Shown here one piece after another: positions 1-11,200 of a stretch of DNA of 64,000 nt. This DNA is from Apostichopus japonicus. Taxonomy: Eukaryota; Echinodermata; Holothuroidea; Aspidochirotida; Stichopodidae. Under the pieces are notes generated by a model. It had not been told where the DNA came from. It saw only the letters and a list, made by a program, of their open reading frames with translations, and ran no database searches. Both the position numbers and the translations under genes were made by a program. The stretch covers positions 19,275,989 through 19,339,988 of the forward strand of contig NC_092572.1 in assembly GCF_037975245.1 (NCBI RefSeq), given 5' to 3'. The first letter of the stretch is position 1. Each line of letters begins with the position of its first letter.

Positions 1-536
1 GTTGAGAGTATGGTCTATGGTAAACATGTGGTATAGGAAATTATAATCCAGCAAGATAGGAAAACATTACAGATATTTGAACTCAATACCAAACATATAT
101 ATTTCATTATGCTTATAAGACAATGTCACATATATATGGATCCCTTGTTATTATATGGTTCTCAAGTTGCCAATAAATGTAATGTTGTGGTGGCTAGTAC
201 CCGCCATGTCTATTAGATGGAAAACAGATGTATAGTAGATATCTTTTATGCACCCTTATTCCATTTCAAACACTATATAAAAAAAATTAGATAATATCGC
301 AGTACATATATTATCCTGAATGATTCACAAGCAGTGTGTCATCACTTGTTTTAGCACCTCTAGCACACAACATGGATAACGGTTGGAAACTTTGATTATT
401 TGCTGAACAATAAGATCTAAACAGTGACAATGATGGCACCATAACTAATTGCTTTAAATAATTTCAGGGAATGCTAAATGCGTAGTTCTGAGCTCAATCT
501 TCAAGGACAAGACAAAAACCGAACCATGGTGCTTAC
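1..536. other. Left edge, intron or flank of the SNAPC2-like gene
   Basis: No exon is supported here. The minus-strand gene to the right has a splice donor at its 537 boundary, so this is probably its next intron, with the remaining exons beyond the window. The sequence is AT-rich with no recognisable repeat. Confidence 0.4.
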
Positions 537-598
537 CTCATGTGAGAGAAATACTTGAAATGGGCTACTTCCACAAATAGCTAAGATAAAAGCATGCT
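537..598 (-). CDS. SNAPC2-like candidate exon 3
   Basis: The donor is GTAAGC. Two acceptors give the same frame: one after CTCCTAAACAG (exon starts at 598) and one after TTATCTTAG (starts at 580). Both accept the phase 1 join and read ...AICGSSPFQVFLSHE. No family match was recognised for this short stretch, so it rests on splice sites and frame only. Confidence 0.4.
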
Positions 599-3012
599 CT
601 GTTTAGGAGGTATGACAGTACACAAGTCATGTCAGAAGGCTGCCATTTTGTCAAGGTGTGATGTCAACGTGCCACAAGGAGGTGATATTTTGTTTTACTT
701 TCTTTTAATAGTATTATGATGAAATTAGCAATTACTGTTATTGAGATCAGTATTAGGTCGTGTAAGAAACTTTCATCATCAGGGACAGATTCAGGGTATT
801 TATTAAGGAGGGTATGTGCATAGTGCTGGTGTTGTTGAGGCAGACTTCCAATGTGCGAGGGGGTGTCTGTACATCCCACACCTCCCCCCGACACCTCCCC
901 CCCTCCTCCCCTTCCTGGATCTAAACCTGATCAGTGCATTTTGCAAAATACCACATCTGTTAGTTAATTACTTATTATTAATTATTCAATCATAGAAAAC
1001 CGATTAAAAGTTTTAATGACTACTTGTGGCTCTGTGCTGTAATGTTGTAGACTTGCTCAAGTCTTTAGTCTAGCCCATTAGAGGCACACTATAAAAGAAT
1101 AAGGTATCTTGCAAGCTAACTTAGGATTCACTAGAGGTAACAATCTCTTTCACAATGTAGTGATAATGGTTCGCTTCAATGCCTCTCCTTATCAAATCCA
1201 ACTTAGATAGAAATATTAATAACATTGTGCATTGGACTGTGAGATGAACAAAATATCAGACTGTGTACAACAATCTTTGATCCCTTTTATTACTTGTGTT
1301 AAAACAGAGAGCCATTTCAAACACTCCCCTCTTTTGGAATGTAATAACAATTGATTTACCTGTCTGCTCTTAACACGTGCACTCTCACTCATAGAGTGTT
1401 TCGAGTACTTGGTGAACTTTTAGCACTGTCCTCTCCCAATGACTTTTTATTAACCAGATGCAATTCTCCCTAAAAGATTGAATCCTTTAATTTTTTGGGT
1501 AATTTTAGGAACCTTACTATTATTCCTTTGGTTTCTTCTTTGAACATTGAGCAACACAAAATGCAGCCTAATCTTATCTTTTATCATTCTTATTTATCAT
1601 TATGGGTTAATTGACAGATCAAAGTACAACATAATGAACTTTTAATAATATTACTCACCAGCAGTCCTTCTTCTAAGCTTTAAGATATACTCCTCAACCT
1701 GTCCTTTTGTCTTAATTTTCAGCGATCTAAAGACTGTCAGGGGGTTGTACTGCGAACATGGATATCTGAAAAAATGTGAAGAAGGGGAGATAACCCTGTA
1801 TTTGAAGTAGAAAGTTTCCATCTAAACGTTAGTACTTCATCAGAAATGATATTAAATTGTAAGTTGTGTCCTTCATTAAGAGTTTCAAAACATTTCAAAG
1901 AAGAAGCAAATCAATACTTCATCTACAGTAAACTGTTAAGAAAGAGCTGCTTGCAAGATACATGATCTGTGAAATGATACGACAATCTTAATCCACTTGG
2001 GAGATATGAATGAAACAGACGGATGGACAGACAGGCAGACGAATGAATAAATGGATGAATGTGATGGTTCAACTGTTGTATCATGGGGCTGCCTTCTGTT
2101 AATGTGTGATTAGAATGTCAGCTACTTTATGTATGTATGTACTTTAGTTCCTCCTGCAAGCAGGAACTCACAAAGAAGCCTCATTGGCTTATCAAAGCCG
2201 CAAGCTGACCGAAGTCAGTCTCTTAGATTCATATTTAACATCCATGATTATGAATTGTCAACAACTGTGTAACCGGTCGACATACATTAATCTTGGAGTG
2301 ACTTGAACTGGGGACCTTATGACTGAAAGGCACCAGCGTTAACCACTGAGCTAACACTCCTACGCGAGACAGGATTTGGGGGAAACGATCATGTCATCAC
2401 ATAACCCTGGCATAGTAGACTATTACTTTCATCAACCCACCCTAGCACCACTATGCTTTTGTAGCATCAAGGTTGTCCGGGAGAACATGGAGATAGTCAG
2501 TCCATAGACAGAATTGTGAATGTATTTATATAGTCATTTCCTTTGACAAGTTTCGTTAAATACATATGTTGTATTTTAAATAAGCCGACAAATTTCTTAT
2601 GAATGAAGGAAGGTAGGATATCAGCTTTAATGAATACTACACTGGAATGTCTTTTCCCTCTTGCTCTTTTTATATCTAAAACCACTCCAGCCCTACCTTT
2701 CACACCCCAGCAAGATCCCCATGCATGACCATAAATTCAATTCATATAAAGTGTCGATGAGAAATGCAATTAGATAACACTAGGCCTACAATGTAATCCA
2801 AACATGTGTACATACAAACCAGAAGCAGACGAGAAAACTCACCTTTGTAAGCACCTAAGAAGCTTTTGCTTGTCATTTGTAGTCCATCTGCCAACTCTTG
2901 CAATTCTGCCGTAAGGTGCATCCTGCTTCAGGCTAGGAACTTTCTTAACGTTCCTTCGTGGTCTGGAGATCTTGGTTTGTGCCTTGTCATTCTGTTCTTG
3001 TTTTCTTTTCAT
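537..3012 (-). CDS. SANT-domain protein, SNAPC2-like (5' coding part)
   Basis: Probable homologue of SNAPC2, a subunit of the SNAPc complex that binds the proximal sequence element of snRNA promoters in the nucleus. Three minus-strand exons join in frame: 2843-3012 (56 codons plus AG), 1659-1765 (A, 35 codons, G) and 537-580 or 537-598. The start is the ATG at 3012, in the context GAAGAAATGA, with stops upstream in that frame. The N-terminus is basic (MKRKQEQNDK), followed by a SANT/Myb-like region at about residues 41-95 with GRWTTNDKQKLLRCLQ and then GQVEEYILKLRRR. Human SNAPC2, from memory, has a similar basic start, a W-S-x-R-E-K-R-Q-L-V-R-L-L-Q core and a second helix ending in LKGR. The C-terminal part lies outside the window. 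Another SANT protein is possible; the identity rests on motif spacing only. Confidence 0.6.
1659..1765 (-). CDS. SNAPC2-like coding exon 2
   Basis: A TTTTTTCAG acceptor and a GTGAGT donor flank 107 bases. Joined to the previous AG it gives an arginine and stays open, reading YPCSQYNPLTVFRSLK and then GQVEEYILKLRRRTA, the second half of the SANT-like region. It ends in phase 1. Confidence 0.65.
2129..2363 (-). repeat. tRNA-derived SINE, full-length copy
   Basis: Read on the minus strand, this has a tRNA-like head with an A box (TTAGCTCAGTGGTTAACG) and a B box (GGTCCCCAGTTCAAGTC). A body with GACTTCGGTCAGC and GCGGCTTTGATAAGCCAATG follows, and the tail is (TACA)n. A second, headless copy of the same body lies at about 50155-50305 on the opposite strand. 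It sits in intron 1 of the SNAPC2-like gene. Confidence 0.75.
2843..3012 (-). CDS. SNAPC2-like coding exon 1
   Basis: Open from the ATG to a GTGAGT donor just below 2843. It encodes the basic N-terminus and the first SANT helix, and ends in phase 2 (AG). The 5' leader may begin after an AACAACAG acceptor-like site upstream. Confidence 0.65.
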
Positions 3013-3327
3013 TTCTTCTTTGTTTTTAATTCTCTAGTCTGTTGTTAAAGAACATTTAACAACATAAATCTCTCAGCAGGGTTCTGATACGTATTAAACG
3101 AGAGACTAATGTTACATAAAGAAAGTAGAGTGAATCTTGGATTCAATCTATGAACTGAAATGAGCTTAAAAATACTGCCCTTTGTCTAATGCAAACATAA
3201 CAATACGAATGGTTTAGATACAATATTGCCTAATTTGGGATATTTCTTCTTTCCCTACATCAAACTAAAAAAAACAAAAGAAAAACAGTTGCGATGCAGC
3301 TATTCTATAAGGGAGCTAAAACACGTC

Positions 3328-3525
3328 CTGCAGGAATCCTATAGGATTCCTGTATATGAAACAGGATACCTTCCAAACGTACAATAATCCTTCATATGCA
3401 TGCAGGATTCCATGATGTAAGTACAGGAATCCTTCATAAGCATGCAGGATGTGGCCAAGTTCTGGCATAAATCCTGCAGGATCCTGCATAAAATCCCGCA
3501 GGATCCTGCATGATTTTATGCAGGT
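3328..3525. repeat. Short-unit repeat rich in ATCCTGCA palindromes
   Basis: Degenerate repeats of CAGGATCCTGCATAAA-type words and their inverse (AGGAATCCTATAGGATTCCT at the left) fill about 200 bases. One minus frame stays open through them with a repeated HAYEG motif, which reflects the repeat and not a gene. It sits just downstream of the LINE 3' end at 3556-4005 in that element's direction. Confidence 0.55.
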
Positions 3526-3555
3526 CTTTTTTGTATGGAACTTGTATATGTTTGT

Positions 3556-4005
3556 ATATTTTTGTTTCATCACAATTTACAGTGTGACGGGAAGTCTCCT
3601 ATAAAGCCTGTAAGGCTTAACAAAGTAGGAGACTCCCCAAAAAGAAAAAAGAAAGAAAAACTTAAGAATAGAAATGAAAAGTTAATAGTAGCATCTACAA
3701 TGATGAAATAATGAAATAATCGAATGATGAAATAATCGAATTGACTCTACTAGAAATTAATAATGTTAATAAGCGATCCTAACAATCTTTATAATGATCT
3801 TAATCGCAAACACACACAAGAATAAATCCATTAATAGTGAGAAACAATTACAGTTTGGAGATTCCTTTTGAATACAGAGTAAGAAGGCTTATTCTTAACA
3901 TTATCCTGGAGATTATTCCACGTTTTTACAGCACGAATACGAGGGTTAAAAGAACTTAAAGTACTTCGATGTAACTTGGATGTAACTTGGATGTAACTTG
4001 GATGT
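3556..4005 (-). mobile_element. LINE (non-LTR retrotransposon) 3' end
   Basis: The minus strand between about 3962 and 3831 encodes RIRAVKTWNNLQDN followed by YSVFKRNLQ and a stop at 3831-3833. This is the typical C-terminal tail of CR1/L2/Rex-type reverse transcriptases (arginine, V-x-x-W-N-x-L, then F-K-x-x-L). A 3' UTR follows, with AT-rich repeats and a strong hairpin at about 3590-3637. Only the end is present, as expected of a 5'-truncated insertion. Near 3968-4005 a short ATCCAAGTTAC unit is repeated three times. Confidence 0.7.
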
Positions 4006-5150
4006 AAAGTTAGGCTACCTTTGATATTTGTAAATTAACATAAACTTAGTTCAACTTCACTTTCATGAAAACCACAACGAGAGACTTGCTCGCACAATAT
4101 TACAGGTGGGTTTACTGTCCAGTGCTACACGTTAAAATCAAGTAATTTTCCAAAAGTTCATAGTAATTGGTACTGCGCCATGAAAGGTAGCTATAGCTGA
4201 GAACTCCCATGGACATCATTACTAGTTACACTTTTATAAGTATCAGCGGTAGGCTTTGGCTAAACTATGGCACCAATGTTCACATCACGCAAGCGCCTAA
4301 CGCAACAACAGTAAGTAACCTAACAGCCATCAATTGCTGATGTCAACAGCAAAAGGATGTAGGCCCTAGCCTAGGCCTAGTTAGTACATGTCATTATATT
4401 ACACTTTGTATTTTTATATTCTGTTCTATTCGGCACACAACTGTTGCAAAAATGAAACGATATCTCCATAATGAATATATTCTGTGATACAATCCCAATC
4501 ACTGGTACATAAGAAATGTAAACACCTTCAATTATTTTAATCTCGAGAATTGTAGCAATTGCACCAACAACACAATTCAACATTGCAAGAACTGCCGCTA
4601 ATCTGGAAAAGTAGCTTAGGGAAAATCCCTACTATACGCCATGATAGAGAAATCAACCTTTGACCGCACTTTTCACGGCATACGTCAGGGATAACCGAGT
4701 AATAACGACTAACCACGACTTCTTGTGCTGACGCATCTGATTGGTGTATTCCCTAACGACGAAATTCCGATCTTTCCCGAACAAAATGTGCGGCATATAG
4801 AATACACATTGAATGGCATAAGATGTAACGCATTAACCACACACTAAAGCGCAGCAGTATCACGGAATCGAAATCAACTTCCAAGGACTATCCTATTTCT
4901 GCGACCTGTGATCGAAAGATATATCAATGGGGTAGAATCTATTTGCTATTAACATTGCGAGCCAGTCGAAAAGAGGTGAAATTGAACGTAATAATCCCGC
5001 AATTTTAGGTTATGCTGTATTAGCCCTGCCCCCTCTTGTGGTGAAACTATACGCCGAGGCCCAAGGTTTCTGACATTCCCTGTATAAAGGCATGATCATA
5101 AATGCCCCTGTCAATCCTTATATATGAACTTTTCCAAGAAATTTATAAGT

Positions 5151-5232
5151 ATGAGTGGAAGGCCAAGAACCACATCGTTTGCTGACACTAATAAGAGTAG
5201 CAGTACATCCTACGGTGGCTTCAAAATATCAA
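5151..5232 (+). CDS. GSK3B: GSK3 coding exon 1
   Basis: Starts [15 protein letters not shown], matching the GSK3 beta N-terminus with the Akt-target Ser9. It ends in phase 1 at a GTAAGT donor (5233). The A left over joins GA of exon 2 to make Arg28. Confidence 0.93.
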
Positions 5233-8200
5233 GTAAGTGCACTATCTAATTCTTACATTTACAACGAGTAAGTATCGATTCGATGGATAGGCCATAGCAA
5301 CGTACTGTAGCCTAATGTTGTTCACAATACTTAGGCGAGTGCACTCAGTCCTTGTTCTAACACTAACATCCTCACTGTAGTATAACTTAGTGTACTTCGT
5401 ACAAATTGTACGCCACTTCAATTTCCACGTAACATGTTCTAACAATCTCAGCATATCTAATCACTAACTATTTTTAAGAAATGCGATTGTTAACAGTGCT
5501 GGAGTAGCATTCAGACATTCCAACGTTTTACTTAAAATTAAATCATACCGTAGCCTAATGTTAGCCTAACTAGTAACAATGAATACAAATTGGTTGGCCA
5601 ATTCTGCTGCTTGTAGGTGTAACCCAGTCTTGCAACTAGCCTAACTGAAATGCAGATATGTAATCCTTCACAGACTGTGTAGCAAGAAGTTAGGGAATTA
5701 GGACATTAGGAGCTATGATTGTGGCACACCACATTGTCTTTAACAAAGTCCCAGAGTTGTGTAACTTGCAGATGATACATGCCGTGAAGTGAACGTTTGA
5801 AGTTTTGACAATTTCTTTCGACAATGTTCAAATTTGTCTCCTTAGTTCTCCTTTCATGTCATTTTCCAAGGGCCAGTATTTAGAAACTATATGCTTAGTG
5901 TACAAGGATGAACATGTTCAGATTTTCTCTTGTGAAATTATTTTGTAGACTAGTCCAACCTCGCATGAAAGAAATCCCAAGATGTTGATCTACATCAACT
6001 GCCTTGCCCTTGTTATAAGTCATAATTTCAATTTCTTTCTACCATAAACAACATGTGACCATTTGTAGGCTTATCCCATATAAAATCAGACCAATAATAT
6101 GACACTTGGATACATGGTGACCTTTAGGGCTTTAGTCCAGTGAGCACTTGTGGTCACTTAAGGACATGATGCTTTGATGGAGATTGTCAGTACAATGTTG
6201 AAGACATGGAGGAGAAAAACAATCGTTTTTGCCCTTAGGACATTACTATCATTTATGAAACAGTTGTGTGAAATATCATAGAGACCAAGATGTAAATTAC
6301 TGTTAGATTGGATTATTGCATCATAGCAAATAAAGTGCAATAGGTTTTATGCAAAAGCAACATTAAAAGAAGAAAGAAACTCCAGAATAGCAGTGTAACC
6401 GTCAGAGATACATGAGAGTTTAATTATTGCAGATTAGGTTGTCCTAGTATCTATGCAGAGTTTTGAACGAACAGATACATGAAAATGGCTAAGCAGTTAA
6501 AAATCTCATTTCATGTCTTCTCTTAAGTCTTTTCAAATGGTCAAAGTTCAAAGTACCCCACAGAACTATGTAAGTGTTTTGATTTTCTGCTCCTATTTTA
6601 ATTCCGTGAGCTATTACTTGTGTCCCATCTGAGGGGTTACTCTACCTTTACTTGTCTTTTTTTTTCACAATGTTGTTGGAAATGAAGGCAATGTTTGTAA
6701 CTTCATTGTCATGCAGCCATGATGGACCAATGAAAGAACAGTTAAGGATCTATAATTTAAATATGTTATCATTAGAATCATGATCATCATCATCACTGCT
6801 CAACAGCAGCAATTATGTAAGTCTGAGTCCGTTCAGAATTCTTCCGGCAGGTTTTGAATATCTGCTACGTCACCACCTGGATCATACTTTGATTATTCCT
6901 ACATAAATGAGTAGATTTTGACATGTTCATAAGGTAGATTGAACTTAGACATAGCCCACATGCAGAAGAAGCTCACTTGACATGTTACCCGGTCTATCAC
7001 TAATTGGTAGGTATGACAACAGCAGTAGCAGTGTTATCTTCAACTTCAGCGTCAGAACAAAAATTAAGAAATGGTAACTAATTTACAGTCCTCGACAAAT
7101 ACGCTCGCCAACATCACCATTGGCGAGTATAATTAAAGCTTTTAGTAGAGTATAGTACTAGTGGCCTAAGTAGACTACTAACATTAAACATGCGGTCATC
7201 CCCATCTGAAGCTAATATACTATCTTCTAGAGCATTAAATTAACTACGTATAATAAACAAAACTTTGTCAAGTTGTTACCACATAATTCCAAGTTCTCTG
7301 ATATTAACATTCCTACTGTAAGTAAATGACACAAGACTCTAGAGTTTATATGCAGAAAATCAAATCAACAATACATGATTAACTGTCATTTTGGTAAACC
7401 CTTTTCTACAACAAGGCATGGAACTGCCGAGTTGGTTAGGCTTCACTGTGCCTTACACTAACAATGGTAGAATATTATTAGGTTCGTTAACAAAAAAACA
7501 TGTTAACACAAAAACTTGAACAAATGTTTCATGTCAGAATAGCAGTACACATAAGGTGGCAAAACATCTCCTAAACAATTTTTAAGGCATTTTCTAATGC
7601 CATTGGTCATAACTCGCAAATATACAACAAGAAAGGAGTTTTGAGACAAGTTTGCTGTTATTGCTGCCATTATTTTTTGCAAAGATTTTCACTCAACACT
7701 AGTTGTGAGTGGAAGATAGCTGCTCGGTCAACCTTAGATTTTCATTGCGTAGAAGATCGCTTTGAGTTAGGCAGTGTAATGGAGTAATAGTGATATTTTA
7801 AGTGCATCATTCCTGCAGCTAAAAAACAAGTCATATAATTGGAATATGTACAAAGTCGCGCTAATCGAGTAGCGGCTCAAAGTTGCTGCGAAGTACTGTA
7901 TAGGCGTAGGACTCACGCACACCTAGCTATAGTATATATGCCTAGTACTAGAGGAGTCCTAATGTTACAGTTCAAGCCAAGCTATCTTCGTAGGTATTTT
8001 TGCCGATGTTCTTTGGAACTGTTTGAGACACAACAGTAAGCCTAGCTGCTAATTTATGATTTTGCATCATGTTTTACTTTGTTCATCACCTTTTTTGCTG
8101 GAAAAAGTTTAAATTTCATACAACACAGAAACATAATCATCGGATGTGAAATAGCGTAGCACCATGTACTGTATCTGCCTAAGTGCAGTGGTGAGTGAAA

Positions 8201-11200
8201 TTTGGCGAGTAGTTTTTAGTCACAGTCGCCAAATAGCGAGTACTATTAAATATATATGTCAAGGCCTGAAAAACTTGAAAACATGATTTCTCATGGTAGA
8301 AATCATGGGTACTTTTCATACATGGTTTATTGATTAACCACATTGAGTATAGGAATTCTGTTGCTTGTGAGGTCCAATCTCATTTGAGGTCACCAGAGGT
8401 GTCAAACTCTGAAAATATTTTTACATGATATCTAACGACGGGAATCGTGGATACTTCTAATACTTGGTGTGTCGATGCATAACATGATTTACAGAAAGTA
8501 TTGATGTTGTAGATCTGTACTATCATACTATGGAGACTTGAACAGCCGTCACATTGGCGAGTGACTTGTGTTTTGGCGAATAGATTTTTAGGCACAGTCA
8601 CCAAATGGTGAGTACTTTTAAAAATATTTGTAGAGCACTAGACTGATTAAAGAGGTTTGTTGAACATCGCTGTCATGATGGTGCGGTTATGGTCATACAG
8701 TACAACCCCTAAATTGTCAAGTATACAGTACATTATACATACTGTAGCACTAGTGGCCCAAGTAGACTACTGTGATAACTATCAAACTAAGTGTAAACCC
8801 CAATCTCCAGAAGAATATAAGAGCACTAAATTACTATGATATTCTGAGTTTCGCACTACTAGAAACCCATTGAGTTAATGACACAAGAACCTTGTTGAGA
8901 GTTTACACTGTTACACTGTATGCTAAATATCAAATCCACAACACAGAGTCATTTGGAATTTTTGTCTAGAAGTTTTCACAGATACTGTAAGTCATGGTGT
9001 TGGGGAGTTGGTTAGGCTGTGCTGTAACTGTAACATACACTCACAGCGTTAGGGTTCGTTAGCGCAAAAAATTTAAGAAACATTTTAGTGTCAGAATACC
9101 TATGTATACATACTAAATGTGGCCAAACATCCCATGAATGATTTCTTAGAACATACAGAAGTCTACAGTACATATCTGCAATTGGTAACTTTTGTCATTT
9201 GGAAAATATGCAAAATTTAAGGAGTTTTGAGACAAGCTTGCTGTCATTTGCTACCATAATATATATATATTTTGGCTTTATTCATCATTTTCTGGTGGTT
9301 GAAGAAGTATTAGTTCATTCTGCCTGGCAAGTCCTATGCTTTTCCAAGGAGCAGTACTTAGTGCCAGCAAATACAACCAAATTCTTGACATACGCGTTAC
9401 GAAAAAACGACACTTGCAGCGCTATTTTGAGAATGTACTTCCGCATCAAAAGTGGTGGCGCTCTTTCGGAATTATAATCTGAGCTATATAACTCTGATTT
9501 TCGGCTCTTATTTTGAGGCAACAACACGGATTACGTTTAAACGTTAACCGTTCGGTTAATAGAAACGGTTAACCGGTTAGTGAATTAACCGGAATGACAC
9601 AGCCCTAAAACCTATTAACCGTAGTTTAAAAAGTATTGGTATTATACAGTAGTTTTATTAAATTTTGTACTACACTAGTTACTACTTCAAGAACGGAGAC
9701 TTAAACATGGCATTATTAGTGGCTAGTGAAGTTTTGCATTTTGGCGAATAGATTTCTACTCACGCTCTCCAAAATACAGTAGTAGTTTTACAGATATTTG
9801 TCGAGGCCTGCTCATTTAGATAATAGAAATGGAATTCTCTTTCATATATTTCAGAAAGTAGAATGTTCGACACAGCTGCAGAATACCTTGCAAAGTTCTG
9901 TGAACTTACTGTACATTAATACATACATCACAGTACAGTACATTACATTAGCTGGTAACAGAAGGCCTGGTGTATTGATCATGTGACTACATGATCCAGA
10001 AACTGGTCCAGAAATTCAGTGTCTTTTCTAGACTAATGGTAGGCAAGGCATACTGTATATTCACACATAATCAACAACAAAAATTTGCTCTGTTGTCACT
10101 GAACAGAGGTTTGAGACTTTGCCATGAAACCAAAACAAAGTAAACTGAAAGTGCCCTAATGAAGGTGAACCAACACAACAAACAAGTTTGAACCAACATT
10201 TAGTTTGATTGGCCAAACTGCAGGACAGTAAGTAACACATTCAGTGTAACATCCAATGTTTTTTCAGTGATGTGAAATGACAGAAGAAAATGTTATCCAG
10301 TGAAGGTCTTGAAAGGACTACAATATGTATACTGTACAGTATATATGTCAACAGTGAGATCAATCTGTTTGAATTTTAGAGGATGGTACATATTCAAGGT
10401 ACTGTACATAGTAATTGTACAGTACATAGATTGTTGGCAAAGTGGCTAAAGATCCTGTCCTAAAAATATCCAGTAGGGTGGTGGTAAACTTGTACAGCGT
10501 ACAGTAGGTCCTTCAGACCGTGGAAATTCTGGGCACGAAGACAAGTCTTTGCATTGGTCCGACAACTGTGCTGGTCAAACCTCACTGTACAATGATTACC
10601 AAGTACCGTAAATACTTTAGTTTGTATTAAACGAAGAAAAAAGTATAGCTAGTTATTACTTATACGAGATATTAATGAACAATAAACCTTGGGTACAGTG
10701 ATCTGAAAAGTACTTGGAGAATTGTACTTATAGAACAACACCAAAAACGTTATAAGTCACTTCACGGTTTGCTTTTGCCCTCGTCCAGAAGCCTAAAAAC
10801 TTTCAGATTTTTTCGTTTTGTGGTTTTAAAAAAAATGAAAGCCCAATAACAATGTATACGTGAATTTATTGCTAAGCATCCTCTAAAAGGGTAGTTAATG
10901 CACGGTATAACATACAGTGGGTCAATAAAGGAAAATAAAGGGAAATTTTGTGCATGTTGTAGTTTCGAAGGATCCAAATTACACCTTACGGCATACATTA
11001 CAGTAAGGCTGATAAAATGCTACAATTCCTGTGGACATACACGTACATGAAGAAACTGCTATTCATCTCTGCACTCCTAGAGCAACTTTGTGTTACATTT
11101 TGAGATGGAATTGATGGGATGAAGTATGCTTTGTTCAGTAGGCAAGTTCACACGGTATATATCTGTTGCATAGCAGCATATGGTTATAATACACATATTA

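Larger units (their letters stand above)
3013..5150. promoter_or_regulatory. Intergenic head-to-head promoter region
   Basis: This lies between the divergently read SNAPC2-like start at 3012 and the GSK3 start at 5151. Apart from the LINE remnant and the ATCCTGCA repeat, the 4.6-5.15 kb part is free of repeats and richer in CG dinucleotides than the introns. It holds an ATTGG box (inverted CCAAT) near 4740. A TATATA-like stretch at about 5118 is too close to the ATG to be the obvious TATA box. No transcription start can be fixed by eye. Confidence 0.4.
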
